Shown in pieces: positions 1 to 6,760 of a stretch of DNA of 7,833 bases. A program made the position numbers and the translations under genes. The notes under the pieces were generated by a model. It ran no database searches, was not told where the DNA came from, and saw only the letters and a program-made list of their open reading frames with translations. Source of the stretch: Opitutia bacterium (GTDB lineage: Bacteria > Verrucomicrobiota > Verrucomicrobiia > Opitutales > UBA953); contig JAJPZB010000079.1 of the NCBI GenBank assembly GCA_021204635.1, positions 3,429 to 11,261 of the forward strand, written 5' to 3'. Every line of letters begins with the position of its first letter. Within the stretch, counting starts at the first letter, position 1.

Positions 1-84
1 CAACCTCGTTGTCGCCACCACCAACCTCGTTGTCGCCACCACCAACCTCGTTGTCGCCACCACCAACCTCGTTGTCACCACCAC
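1..84 (-). repeat. 21-bp tandem repeat, four units, coding for GGGDNEV
   Basis: Units lie at 1-21, 22-42, 43-63 and 64-84. The first three are identical; the fourth differs at one base (77, A for G), which is silent. On the minus strand each unit carries GGTTGGTGGTGGCGACAAC. The array continues beyond the left edge, so the copy number is unknown. The near-perfect identity suggests recent expansion and probably variable copy number between strains. Confidence 0.95.
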
Positions 85-853
85 CAACCTCTTCGCCACC
101 ATCACCACCATTGTTGTCGCCACTAACCTCCTCGCCACCACCAACCCCATCGTCGCCACCATCGTCATCTGCGTCCTCGTCCAAGTCGTCCGCCGGCGCC
201 TCATCATTTTCCGCCACAAACTGCGACAACGGGAATTCGCCGAGTTTTTTCCAGCGCTGCGAATTGTTGTCGCGCACCTCTATGCGAAGCGAAAAATCCC
301 TCTGTGGCGGCGTTTTCAGCGCGGGCATCGCGCAAATCGCGTCGCTCGTTTTCGAGTGAAAAATCGTCCATATCGCGGGGTCGAGCTGGACAGCGAACCC
401 GTTTTCATCGACGATTGAGAAGCAAAAATTTTCCGGCGTGAAAAATAGTTCGCCGTTGCTCTCGTAGGCTTTGTCGCAGGTCTCCGCATTTTTCCCGCGC
501 GCGAAAACCCAGATGACCGGCACCTCGGAAAATTCGCCGCCGCGCTCTTCGTCGTCGAGCAAGACGGTGGCGACTTTCGCGAGCGCCTCGGCGTGGCCGC
601 TGCGGAAGTCAAGCCCAATTTTTCGCAGCCTCACCGGCATGCTTTCGCCGGAAAAATTCTTGACAACGCGCCCGTCCTGCTCGATGCCGAGGACTGCGAA
701 GAAGATGTCGTCGGTCTCGCATTGCGCGCGAAATCTGTCCTGCCAGCAGGTGTATAAAAACACGGCGGCGACGACGACGCAGGCGGTAATCCACATCCGC
801 AGAATTATGTTTTTTCGCGGGTAAACGATTTCGTCTATGCGGTCGCGTTCCAT
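1..853 (-). CDS. Single-pass membrane protein with acidic, glycine-rich heptad-repeat tail (partial, runs off left edge)
   Basis: I do not recognise the family. Reading the minus strand from the ATG at 853 gives 284 codons without a stop, still open at base 1. Residues 1-16 are charged (starts MERDRIDEIV). About 17-37 form one hydrophobic helix (ILRMWITACVVVAAVFLYTC). Residues 38-214 look like a folded, probably extracytoplasmic domain with cysteines at 45, 126, 144 and 174. From about 215 the chain becomes Asp/Glu/Gly-rich low complexity, then four perfect GGGDNEV heptads at 257-284. The frame is supported by the heptads matching the 21-bp DNA repeat exactly and by the sensible N-terminal membrane topology. 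It starts 49 bp after the DUF218 gene on the same strand, so co-transcription is likely. No clear Shine-Dalgarno is visible. The C-terminus and total length lie outside the window. The function is unknown; the acidic Gly/Asp tail could be a flexible linker or cation-binding, but this is speculation. Confidence 0.8.
   Translation of the reverse strand, partial: MERDRIDEIVYPRKNIILRMWITACVVVAAVFLYTCWQDRFRAQCETDDIFFAVLGIEQDGRVVKNFSGESMPVRLRKIGLDFRSGHAEALAKVATVLLDDEERGGEFSEVPVIWVFARGKNAETCDKAYESNGELFFTPENFCFSIVDENGFAVQLDPAIWTIFHSKTSDAICAMPALKTPPQRDFSLRIEVRDNNSQRWKKLGEFPLSQFVAENDEAPADDLDEDADDDGGDDGVGGGEEVSGDNNGGDGGEEVGGGDNEVGGGDNEVGGGDNEVGGGDNEV
85..170 (-). repeat. Degenerate continuation of the tandem array
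   Basis: Units resembling the 21-bp repeat continue with substitutions and small in-frame length changes (for example 85-105, then the stretch around 106-150). They encode Gly/Asp/Glu-rich sequence such as GGDGGEEV and SGDNNGGDGG. The gradient from degenerate (at the domain boundary) to perfect (toward the C-terminus) fits an array that grows at its distal side. Confidence 0.7.
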
Positions 854-902
854 TTTTTCGCGCTTTCGTATTGGTTGCGGGCGGCGGCTCGTGGCGCGGC
901 AA

Positions 903-1553
903 TTAATCCACGATGTAGTATTTCAGCCACGCCAAATAAGCGTAGCAAACGTTGCAAAGCCTTTGCCCGTCGAAAAGCGCGCTCTTGAATTTGTCGGGAT
1001 TTTCGCGCCGAAAAATCTCGAAATCGTTCTCGAGCGAAAACACCTGCACGTCGCTGTAACCCGCGCGCTCGAAGAGAAATTTCGCGCGACGCTCCTGCAA
1101 GTGCGAGCTCGTGACGATGAGCGAGCTTTGCCGCGTGATGCCGGGGATTTGCAAAATCGTCTCGGGGTGGTCGATCGTGCGCTGCGGGAGCGGGTCGATT
1201 TTCACGGCAGAATCCGGAATGCCGCCGGCGCGGAGCGAATCGGAAATTCGATATTCGTCGGCGCTGATGATGATGAGCGGGGCCTTGCCGGCGCGAAACG
1301 CCTTCATCGCCGCGAGGGCGCGCGAGCCCGGGTCGCCGCCGAGAATCACGATGGCGTCGGCGGCGCGCAAATTGTCGAACGTCGTGCACCCGACGCGCTG
1401 TTCCGCCTCCAACCAGCGCCCGAACGGCGTCGCACCAATCGCGAAAATCAAGGCGATCGCGACGAGCGTTCCCGCGACGTAGATCGTCAAAATCAGACGG
1501 GGAATTTTCAGCAAAAACGCCTTCGCGCGCGCGAGCCTCTCGGAAATCGCCAT
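903..1553 (-). CDS. DUF218 (YdcF/ElyC/SanA-like) membrane protein
   Basis: This 216-residue protein has a basic N-terminus, one transmembrane helix at about 17-40 and a DUF218-type domain after it. The family hallmark is at 65-74 (ADAIVILGGD). A second characteristic block is at 145-162 (LIVTSSHLQERRAKFLFE), matching the family pattern of a hydrophobic strand, TS, then a His/Arg-containing helix. The acidic position in TIDHPETI (127-134) also fits. Known members such as ElyC and SanA act at the cell envelope and affect peptidoglycan precursor or lipid-carrier use and barrier function; YdcF binds S-adenosylmethionine. The precise role here is unknown. The gene diverges from rdgB across a 60-bp gap and is followed 49 bp later by the unidentified membrane protein on the same strand, so an envelope role for the pair is a reasonable inference. 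No Shine-Dalgarno is evident before the ATG. Confidence 0.85.
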   Translation of the reverse strand: MAISERLARAKAFLLKIPRLILTIYVAGTLVAIALIFAIGATPFGRWLEAEQRVGCTTFDNLRAADAIVILGGDPGSRALAAMKAFRAGKAPLIIISADEYRISDSLRAGGIPDSAVKIDPLPQRTIDHPETILQIPGITRQSSLIVTSSHLQERRAKFLFERAGYSDVQVFSLENDFEIFRRENPDKFKSALFDGQRLCNVCYAYLAWLKYYIVD

Positions 1554-1613
1554 GAACTTCGATTAAAGAGTTTTTTTGCAAAAGAGAAAACCACGAATTA
1601 GCGTCTTCTGCGC

Positions 1614-2237
1614 ATGGGAAAAATCGTCGTCATCGCAAGCGGAAACGCGCACAAAGTCGAGGAATTTAACAGGCTCGCATGCGCCGCAAATTTGCGCGAC
1701 ACGAGCTTTGTTGCCGCGCGCGAGATGGTTGCGGGAGGCATGCCCGAGGTCGAGGAAAACGCGGATTCGTTTGTCGGGAATGCAAGGCTGAAAGCCGCCG
1801 CGCTGCGGAAGGTTGCACCGCGCGAAGCCTGGGTTTTGGCGGACGATTCGGGGCTCTGCGTCGATGCGCTCGGTGGCGCGCCGGGCGTGAAAACTGCGCG
1901 CTATGCAGGCGAAAATTCCACGGCGGCGGAAAATCGCGCAAAGCTCCTCGCCGCGCTCGCAGGCGTCCCCGCAACAAAGCGCGGCGCACGATTCGTCTGC
2001 GCCCTGTTCCTCATCTCGCCCGACAACAATGAGCAAAGTTTTTCCGCGACGTGCGAAGGCGAAATCGCCGACCACGAAAGCGACGCAGGTTTCGGCTTCG
2101 GCTACGACCCAATCTTTGTCCCGCGCGGATTTTCAAAGACTTTCGCCGAACTCCCCGGCGAAATAAAAGACGCCCTCTCGCACCGAGGAAACGCCTTCGC
2201 CAAACTCGCAAAATTTCTCGCCACCACGGGCAACTGA
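1614..2237 (+). CDS. rdgB: RdgB/HAM1-family non-canonical purine NTP pyrophosphatase (dITP/XTP)
   Basis: This enzyme hydrolyses dITP, ITP and XTP to the monophosphate plus pyrophosphate in the cytoplasm, keeping deaminated purines out of DNA and RNA. At 207 residues it is close to the usual family length of about 195-205. Family motifs appear in order: SGNAHKVEEF at 9-18 (substrate-binding Lys14), FVGNARLKA at 53-61, ADDSGLCVDAL at 76-86 (metal and catalytic aspartates D77/D78), ENRAKLL at 106-112, GFGYDPIF at 161-168, and SHRGNA at 189-194. The ATG at 1614 places the first strand (KIVVIASGN) at the expected distance from the N-terminus. It is transcribed alone, divergent from the DUF218 gene and convergent with hppA. 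No intrinsic terminator is evident after it; the G-rich repeat tract starts about 25 bp past the stop. Confidence 0.96.
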   Translation: MGKIVVIASGNAHKVEEFNRLACAANLRDTSFVAAREMVAGGMPEVEENADSFVGNARLKAAALRKVAPREAWVLADDSGLCVDALGGAPGVKTARYAGENSTAAENRAKLLAALAGVPATKRGARFVCALFLISPDNNEQSFSATCEGEIADHESDAGFGFGYDPIFVPRGFSKTFAELPGEIKDALSHRGNAFAKLAKFLATTGN

Positions 2238-2260
2238 GCCGCCGCCAACACCACAATGCC

Positions 2261-2322
2261 GGGTCGGTGGTGAGGATTGGGTTGGTGGTGGGATTGTGGC
2301 AGCAGGAACTGGGTTGGTGGTA
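2261..2322 (+). repeat. G-rich GGTTGGTGG repeat cluster downstream of rdgB
   Basis: Three related cores lie on the plus strand: GGGTCGGTGGTGAGG at 2261-2275, GGGTTGGTGGTGGG at 2279-2292 and GGGTTGGTGGTAG at 2311-2323. Together they provide many GG and GGG runs with short spacers, suited to a two-tetrad G-quadruplex. The G-rich strand is the sense strand of rdgB. The same core recurs at 6679-6713, 7721-7752, on the minus strand near 2380-2392, and in the coding repeat at 1-84. Confidence 0.75.
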
Positions 2323-2347
2323 GAATCTGAGCTTGTTATGGGAATCG

Positions 2348-2392
2348 TGTTCGTGGAACGTCGCCTGACTTTGCTCCCCGCCACCAACCCAA
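2348..2392 (+). repeat. 45-bp dispersed element, copy 1
   Basis: Read on the plus strand, this stretch matches 41 of 45 bases of the minus strand at 7781-7737. The shared core is GAACGTCGCC, one variable base, GACTTTGCT, one variable base, then CCCGCCACCAACCCAA. It ends in the C-rich complement of the GGTTGGTGG core and lies 36 bp from the base of the hppA terminator A/T tract. Both copies have the same orientation relative to the neighbouring terminator. Confidence 0.85.
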
Positions 2393-2428
2393 CCCGCCAC
2401 CGTCTCCTACCACAGACCTGCGCGCGTG

Positions 2429-2465
2429 AAAAAAAACGTTCCCGCAGGTTTGCCTGCGGGAACGT
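2429..2465 (-). terminator. Rho-independent terminator of hppA
   Basis: A perfect 13-bp stem (2436-2448 with 2453-2465; ACGTTCCCGCAGG on the plus strand) closes a 4-nt loop. On the minus strand it is followed by eight T residues (2436-2429). It starts 39 bp after the hppA stop. On the plus strand there is no T run after the stem, so it should not terminate rdgB transcripts in the standard way. Confidence 0.93.
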
Positions 2466-2504
2466 GGTAAGGTTGGCGAAAATGTTGCGTCCGCGGTGCC
2501 GATT

Positions 2505-4895
2505 TTAGAAGAGCGACCACGCAGCCGTAAGGCCTGCCACAACAATCGAGACCATGCTCATCAACTTGATGAGAATGTTCAGGCTCGGGCCCGACGTGTC
2601 TTTGAACGGATCGCCCACCGTGTCGCCAACGACTGTCGCTTTGTGGCACTCGGAGCGCTTGCCACCGAGATTGCCTTCTTCGACGAACTTCTTCGCGTTG
2701 TCCCACGCGCCGCCGGAATTCGCCATGAACACGGCGAGCACAAAACCCGCCGCGAGGCCGCCAACGAGGAGCCCCATGACGCCCGCAATGCCCACGATGA
2801 GCCCCGTGACAATCGGGACGATAATCGCGATCAGCGACGGCACGAGCATTTCGCGCTGAGCTCCGCGCGTCGAAATCGCAACGCAGCGCGCGTATTCCGG
2901 CGTCCCCTTGCCTTCGAGAATCCCGGGAATTTCGCGGAACTGACGCCGCACCTCGACGACCATGTTCTGCGCGGCGCGGCCGACGGCGTTCATCGTCAAG
3001 CCGCAGAAGAGGAACGCCATCATCGAGCCGATGAACATTCCTGCGAGCACGCGCGGATTCATCAGCGTGACGTCATACCAATTCATGAAATCGACGAACG
3101 AGCCGTGCTGAATTTTTTCTATGAGATTTTCTGCCGTCACGCCGTTGTCAGACGAAACGAGGCGCTGCAAGCCGGCGGGAAGCGCCGCGAGATCGCCCTC
3201 GTTTGCAAGGCGCAGAAGCGCGATGCGAATTTCCTCGATGTAGGAGGCGAGAAGTGCGAGAGCCGTAAGCGCCGCAGAGCCGATTGCAAAGCCCTTGCCC
3301 GTCGCCGCCGTCGTATTGCCGAGAGCGTCGAGAGCGTCGGTGCGCTGGCGCACTTCCGGCGGGAGGCCGGACATTTCGGCGTTGCCGCCGGCGTTGTCGG
3401 CGATTGGCCCGTAAGCGTCTGTCGCGAGCGTAATTCCGAGCGTCGATAGCATGCCGACAGCGGCGATGCCGATGCCGTAGAGCCCGAAGCCGAGATTTTC
3501 CGCCGAGAAAACAGTGGAGAGATCAACGCCTTCTTTGAGCCCGAAGCCGCCCGCCGCGAAAATGAACGAGAGCAAAATCGCGATGGCGATTGTGACGACG
3601 GGGATGCAGGTCGAAAGCATGCCGGTGCCGATACCGGCGATGATGACAGTCGCGGCGCCGGTCTTGGACGCCTCGGCGATGTGCTGCGTCGGTTTGTGCG
3701 AGTGCGACGTGTAGTACTCCGTCGCCTGCCCAATGATTACGCCGGCGAGAAGCCCGACGACGACCGAGAGCGAAATGCCGACCCAATTCGGAATGCCGAG
3801 CAACCAAAGAATCAGGAACGACGCAACAATGATGAGCACGGACGAAGCATTGGTTCCGCGACCGAGGGCGCCGAGCAAATTTTTCATCGTCGCGCTTTCG
3901 CCGGCGCGAACGGTATAAATTCCGAAAATCGAAAGCACGATGCCGACAGCCGCGATGAGCATCGGCGCGAGAATTGCCTTGATTTGCAAATCGACGGGAT
4001 TGTCGCCCGCAACGATAAACGCCGCAGAGCCGAGGGCCGCCGTCGCGAGAATCGAGCTGCAATACGATTCGTAGAGGTCTGCGCCCATGCCCGCGACATC
4101 GCCGACGTTGTCGCCGACGTTATCTGCGATCGTGGCGGGATTGCGCGGGTCGTCTTCGGGAATATCGGCTTCCACCTTGCCGACCAAGTCCGCGCCAACG
4201 TCTGCCGCCTTCGTGTAAATTCCGCCGCCGACGCGCGCGAACAGTGCCTGCGTCGAAGCGCCCATGCCGAAGGTGAGCATCGTTGTCGTGATGAAAATCA
4301 TTTTATGCGCGCCCGTCGCCGTGGAATCTATGTAAGGCGCCGCGCAATCGAGAACCGCCGCCCAGAACGAGATGTCGAACAGCCCGAGCCCGACAACGAC
4401 GAGACCCATGACCGCGCCCGAGCGGAACGCGACCCGCAAGCCGGAATTTAGCGAACCCTGCGCCGCGCACGCCGTCCGCGCGCTCGCGTATGTCGCCGTT
4501 TTCATGCCGAAAAATCCGGCGAGACCGGAGAAAAATCCGCCCGTCAAAAACGCCACGGGAACGACCGGATTTTGCAAGCCGTTGAAAGCGAGAATTGCGA
4601 ACAAAATCGCGAGAATGATGAAGACAATTCCGACAATTTTGTATTGCTGTTTCAAATACGCCATCGCGCCCGAGCGCACGTATTGTGCAATCTGACGCAT
4701 GGTCGGCGTGCCCTCATCACGCGCTTTCATCTGGCGATAAAAAACGGCTGCAAACGCGAGTGCGATCACAGCCGCCGCCGGCACAGCCCAGAAAATGGGC
4801 TGATTGATTATGTCTAAGTGAAGCCCGGCGTTCGAGGCGACTTCCGTTGCCTCGAAACCACTTCCGGCTTGCGCGAGAATTATTGATTGAACCAT
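2505..4895 (-). CDS. hppA: Membrane-bound ion-translocating pyrophosphatase (potassium-dependent type)
   Basis: This integral membrane enzyme hydrolyses pyrophosphate to two phosphates and pumps protons, sodium ions or both. From the ATG at 4895 it has 796 residues, with hydrophobic helices throughout, at the long end of the family. Signature segments: EADIPEDDPRNPATIADNVG at 242-261, continuing through GDNVGDVAGMGADLYESY to 278 (pyrophosphate/Mg site); DAYGPIADNAGGNAEMSG at 493-510; GNTTAATGKGFAIGSA at 526-541; and KATVVGDTVGDPFKDTSGPS at 752-771. Alanine rather than lysine after GNTTA marks the K+-dependent subfamily. Glu276 in ADLYESY corresponds to the glutamate found in Na+-pumping and dual Na+/H+ members, but ion choice cannot be fixed by eye. 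An in-frame ATG at 4979 would add 28 residues, but it lies upstream of the best promoter, so 4895 is preferred. No clear Shine-Dalgarno. The gene is monocistronic, divergent from ribE. Confidence 0.97.
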   Translation of the reverse strand: MVQSIILAQAGSGFEATEVASNAGLHLDIINQPIFWAVPAAAVIALAFAAVFYRQMKARDEGTPTMRQIAQYVRSGAMAYLKQQYKIVGIVFIILAILFAILAFNGLQNPVVPVAFLTGGFFSGLAGFFGMKTATYASARTACAAQGSLNSGLRVAFRSGAVMGLVVVGLGLFDISFWAAVLDCAAPYIDSTATGAHKMIFITTTMLTFGMGASTQALFARVGGGIYTKAADVGADLVGKVEADIPEDDPRNPATIADNVGDNVGDVAGMGADLYESYCSSILATAALGSAAFIVAGDNPVDLQIKAILAPMLIAAVGIVLSIFGIYTVRAGESATMKNLLGALGRGTNASSVLIIVASFLILWLLGIPNWVGISLSVVVGLLAGVIIGQATEYYTSHSHKPTQHIAEASKTGAATVIIAGIGTGMLSTCIPVVTIAIAILLSFIFAAGGFGLKEGVDLSTVFSAENLGFGLYGIGIAAVGMLSTLGITLATDAYGPIADNAGGNAEMSGLPPEVRQRTDALDALGNTTAATGKGFAIGSAALTALALLASYIEEIRIALLRLANEGDLAALPAGLQRLVSSDNGVTAENLIEKIQHGSFVDFMNWYDVTLMNPRVLAGMFIGSMMAFLFCGLTMNAVGRAAQNMVVEVRRQFREIPGILEGKGTPEYARCVAISTRGAQREMLVPSLIAIIVPIVTGLIVGIAGVMGLLVGGLAAGFVLAVFMANSGGAWDNAKKFVEEGNLGGKRSECHKATVVGDTVGDPFKDTSGPSLNILIKLMSMVSIVVAGLTAAWSLF

Positions 4896-4967
4896 AAAAA
4901 ACAGAATTTTTGACAGGAACAATTCGCGTTGCAGAAAAGTGCTTTCCGCAAACCGCAAATTGCTTGA

Positions 4968-4997
4968 ATTATCCAACACTTACCTCGCAAATTTCAA
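4968..4997 (-). promoter_or_regulatory. Candidate sigma70-type promoter of hppA
   Basis: On the minus strand, TTGAAA (4997-4992) is separated by 18 bp from GATAAT (4973-4968). This would start transcription near 4961 and leave a leader of about 65 nt before the ATG at 4895. It also excludes the upstream in-frame ATG at 4979. This is a consensus match by eye only. Confidence 0.4.
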
Positions 4998-5102
4998 ACC
5001 AAAATCGACGGCAAAAATTTCGCGCGCAGGTAATGGCACTGCGCTCAACCGTCGCACAAATTTGCTCTTCACAGCGCGAAAATGCGCATATAAATTTCGG
5101 GC

Positions 5103-5705
5103 ATGTTTACAGGATTGATCGAAACGACCGGAACGGTGATCTCGCTCGAAAAAAACGCCGCCGGAATTTTTCGCTTGACTATCGACGCCCCGAAATTCGC
5201 GGGCTCGCTAAAAATCGGAGACAGCGTCGCAAACAACGGCTGCTGCCTCACGGTCGTCGATGTCGCGGGGACGCATCTCGGCTTCGACGTGCTCGAAGAA
5301 ACGCTGCGGCGGACGTCGTTTTCGCTGCTGAAGCCGGGAAGCGCAATCAACCTCGAACGCAGTCTGCAAGCGGACGCGAGGCTCGGCGGTCACTTTGTCA
5401 CTGGCCACGTTGACGCCACGGGCACGATCGTTTCGCTGCGGCAGGAAGGCGCAAATTTCAGGCTTTGCGTGCGCCCGCCGGAAGAATTTCGCAAGTATCT
5501 CGTTTACAAAGGCAGCGTCGCGGTAGATGGAATTTCGCTCACCGTCGCCGCTCTCGACGACGCGGCGGGGACTTTCGACATCTGGCTGATTCCACACACC
5601 ATGCAGGAAACCAACCTGCGGGAACGCGCCGCCGGAGAGCCGGTGAATTTGGAGTTTGACATTCTCGCGAAATACGTGGAGCGCCTCCAAACCTCGTCAA
5701 AATAA
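5103..5705 (+). CDS. ribE: Riboflavin synthase, alpha subunit
   Basis: This enzyme dismutates two 6,7-dimethyl-8-ribityllumazine molecules into riboflavin and a pyrimidinedione, the last step of riboflavin synthesis, in the cytoplasm as a homotrimer. At 200 residues it has the normal length. The two internally related lumazine-binding barrels are visible: MFTGLIE at 1-7 and NGCCLTV at 45-51 in the first; GGHFVTGHVD at 95-104 and VDGISLTV at 141-148 in the second. IPHTMQETNL at 163-172 and a C-terminal trimerisation helix follow. The start is fixed by the MFTG N-terminus, essential in this family. A TATAAA at 5089-5094 ends only 8 nt before the ATG, so the message could be leaderless or nearly so. 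No FMN riboswitch was seen in the 207 bp upstream. It heads the ribE-aroK-HIT cluster. Confidence 0.97.
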   Translation: MFTGLIETTGTVISLEKNAAGIFRLTIDAPKFAGSLKIGDSVANNGCCLTVVDVAGTHLGFDVLEETLRRTSFSLLKPGSAINLERSLQADARLGGHFVTGHVDATGTIVSLRQEGANFRLCVRPPEEFRKYLVYKGSVAVDGISLTVAALDDAAGTFDIWLIPHTMQETNLRERAAGEPVNLEFDILAKYVERLQTSSK

Positions 5706-5720
5706 GCGGAAAGGCACCAG

Positions 5721-6266
5721 ATGGGAGATTTTTCTCCAAACGCAAATCTGATTTTGGTCGGCTTCATGGGGGTCGGCAAATCCTCTCTCGGCAGGCAGAT
5801 TGCGGAAAATTGGAGCCGTCCGTTTCTCGACACCGACAAAATAATTCAAGAAAAAACTTCGTGCACGATTCCCGAAATTTTCGCAAAGCACGGAGAGGCA
5901 TTTTTCCGCCGGCTCGAACAAAAATGCGTTGACGAGTGGCTGCCGAAAAAAGGCGCGGTGATCTCGACAGGCGGCGGCATTCTCACGAGCCCGGGCATGA
6001 CGGAAAAACTGCAACAGCTCGGCGTCGTATTCGTCCTGCGCGCCTCGCCACAAACGATTTACGAGCGAACAAAAAACTGCGGAAGCCGCCCGCTTTTGCA
6101 TACCGGCGAAGACGCAATTGCTCACATAAAAAAAATGCTCGCCGAGCGCGAACCCGCATACGCAAAGGCGGGAATCCAGATCCGAACAGATTTCCGCCCA
6201 ATCTGCGAACTCGCCTCCACCGTCTCGCGAATTTTTTGCCGCGAAACCGCAATAAACGGCGCATGA
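5721..6266 (+). CDS. aroK: Shikimate kinase
   Basis: This cytoplasmic enzyme transfers phosphate from ATP to the 3-hydroxyl of shikimate in the chorismate (aromatic amino acid) pathway. Its 181 residues match the family size of about 170-180. Visible motifs: Walker A GFMGVGKS at 14-21; DTD at 37-39, with the shikimate/Mg aspartates; FRRLE at 62-66 containing the shikimate-binding arginine; TGGGI at 83-87 (Walker B-like glycine-rich loop); lid arginine in RPLL at 123-126; and REPAYAKA at 143-150 near the adenine pocket. A good Shine-Dalgarno, GGAAAGG at 5708-5714, sits 6 nt before the ATG. It begins 15 bp after ribE and is surely co-transcribed. ribE and aroK do not share a direct pathway step. 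Confidence 0.96.
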   Translation: MGDFSPNANLILVGFMGVGKSSLGRQIAENWSRPFLDTDKIIQEKTSCTIPEIFAKHGEAFFRRLEQKCVDEWLPKKGAVISTGGGILTSPGMTEKLQQLGVVFVLRASPQTIYERTKNCGSRPLLHTGEDAIAHIKKMLAEREPAYAKAGIQIRTDFRPICELASTVSRIFCRETAINGA

Positions 6267-6306
6267 CGCGCGGCGAAGTAAATTTTTAATTACCCCACAA
6301 CAAACG

Positions 6307-6648
6307 ATGAAAACGTTATTCCAAAAAATCGCAGACCGCGAAATCCCCTCGAAAATCGTGTTCGAGGACGATCTCTGCTTCGCGATCGAAGACATAAACC
6401 CGCAGGCACCGACGCATATTCTCGTAATTCCGAAGCGCGTAATTACACGCCTCGGTGGCGCGACTGATGACGACGCCGCGCTGCTCGGTCACCTGCTCGT
6501 CTGCGCAGGAAAAATCGCGCGCGAACGCGGGATTGCCGAGACCGGATTCCGCGCCGTGATAAACAGCGGGAAAGACGCCGGAGAAACCGTGCCGCACCTG
6601 CACGTGCACATTCTCGGCGGTCGCCCCCTCGCCTGGCCCCCGGGCTAA
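6307..6648 (+). CDS. hinT: HIT-family (HINT-type) nucleotide phosphoramidase/hydrolase
   Basis: HINT proteins are small homodimeric enzymes that hydrolyse AMP-lysine type phosphoramidates and related adenylated compounds. This one has 113 residues, the usual size. The catalytic histidine triad HLHVH is at 97-101, followed by ILGGR, as in the family. Upstream family features are present: LFQKIADREIPSKIVFEDD near the N-terminus, the PQAPTHILVIPKR strand-turn-strand at 32-44, and INSGKDAGETVPH leading into the triad. It lies 40 bp after aroK on the same strand and probably ends that transcription unit. No Shine-Dalgarno is obvious. No standard terminator follows; a G-rich repeat and a 7-bp stem occupy the downstream gap. 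The hinT symbol is by family resemblance. Confidence 0.94.
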   Translation: MKTLFQKIADREIPSKIVFEDDLCFAIEDINPQAPTHILVIPKRVITRLGGATDDDAALLGHLLVCAGKIARERGIAETGFRAVINSGKDAGETVPHLHVHILGGRPLAWPPG

Positions 6649-6673
6649 GCTGAGAACGCCGACACTGTTGCAG

Positions 6674-6713
6674 GATTTGGGTTGGTGGTGGAGTTTGGGT
6701 TGGTGGTAGCGGG
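6674..6713 (+). repeat. G-rich GGTTGGTGG repeat cluster downstream of the HIT gene
   Basis: Two cores, GATTTGGGTTGGTGGTGG at 6674-6691 and GTTTGGGTTGGTGGTAG at 6693-6709, stand in tandem with a period of 18 bp. The first 15 bases are identical to 7734-7748 on the same strand. As at the other sites, the G-rich strand is the sense strand of the upstream gene. Confidence 0.8.
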
Positions 6714-6735
6714 TTTGTTGCCACCACTAACCCGC
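6709..6735 (+). repeat. Stem-loop after the G-rich cluster
   Basis: GCGGGTT at 6709-6715 pairs with AACCCGC at 6729-6735 around a 13-nt loop. No T run follows on the plus strand, so it is a weak terminator candidate for the ribE-aroK-HIT unit. Its right arm and loop (TTGTTGCCACCACTAACC) resemble the plus strand near 111-128 inside the left-edge coding repeat. Confidence 0.5.
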
Positions 6736-6760
6736 CACAATAAACTTTTACCGAAAAGCC

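Larger units (their letters stand above)
2238..2504. other. Convergent rdgB-hppA intergenic region, repeat-rich
   Basis: This 267-bp gap holds no credible gene. It contains a G-rich cluster (2261-2322), one copy of a 45-bp dispersed element (2348-2392) and the hppA terminator (2429-2465). A 7-bp inverted repeat, CCACAAT at 2251-2257 and ATTGTGG at 2293-2299, brackets part of the G-rich tract and could fold it into a loop. Confidence 0.7.

Noticed and set aside
1..170. CRISPR array or clustered repeats with spacers
   Set aside because: The repeats are contiguous 21-bp units with no unique spacers and are in frame with a coding sequence.
837..1601. Plus-strand open frame (254 codons) opposite the DUF218 gene
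   Set aside because: The minus strand carries clear DUF218 motifs and a membrane helix; the plus frame is Arg-rich without family features.
2338..2508. Possible small protein with VERRLTLLPATNP, similar to VERRQTLLPATNP on the minus strand at 7782
   Set aside because: The similarity is explained by the 45-bp DNA repeat. The plus-strand frame runs through the hppA terminator and into hppA, the two peptides diverge right after the repeat, and half of the four base differences change the amino acid.
2496..3449. Long plus-strand open frame (317 codons) opposite hppA
   Set aside because: It is antisense to the most conserved part of hppA, is rich in Arg/His/Glu with no recognisable motif, and is explained by codon bias of the real gene.
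4896..4979. Earlier start for hppA at 4979 giving 824 residues
   Set aside because: The added 28 residues lack family character, and this ATG lies upstream of the best promoter's -10 box.
4896..5102. FMN riboswitch before ribE
   Set aside because: The 207-bp region lacks recognisable conserved RFN-element blocks, and the best -10 is only 8 nt before the start codon, leaving no room for a leader.
6709..6735. Standard terminator for the ribE-aroK-HIT cluster
   Set aside because: The stem is only 7 bp with a 13-nt loop and no T run follows, so it is listed only as a stem-loop.
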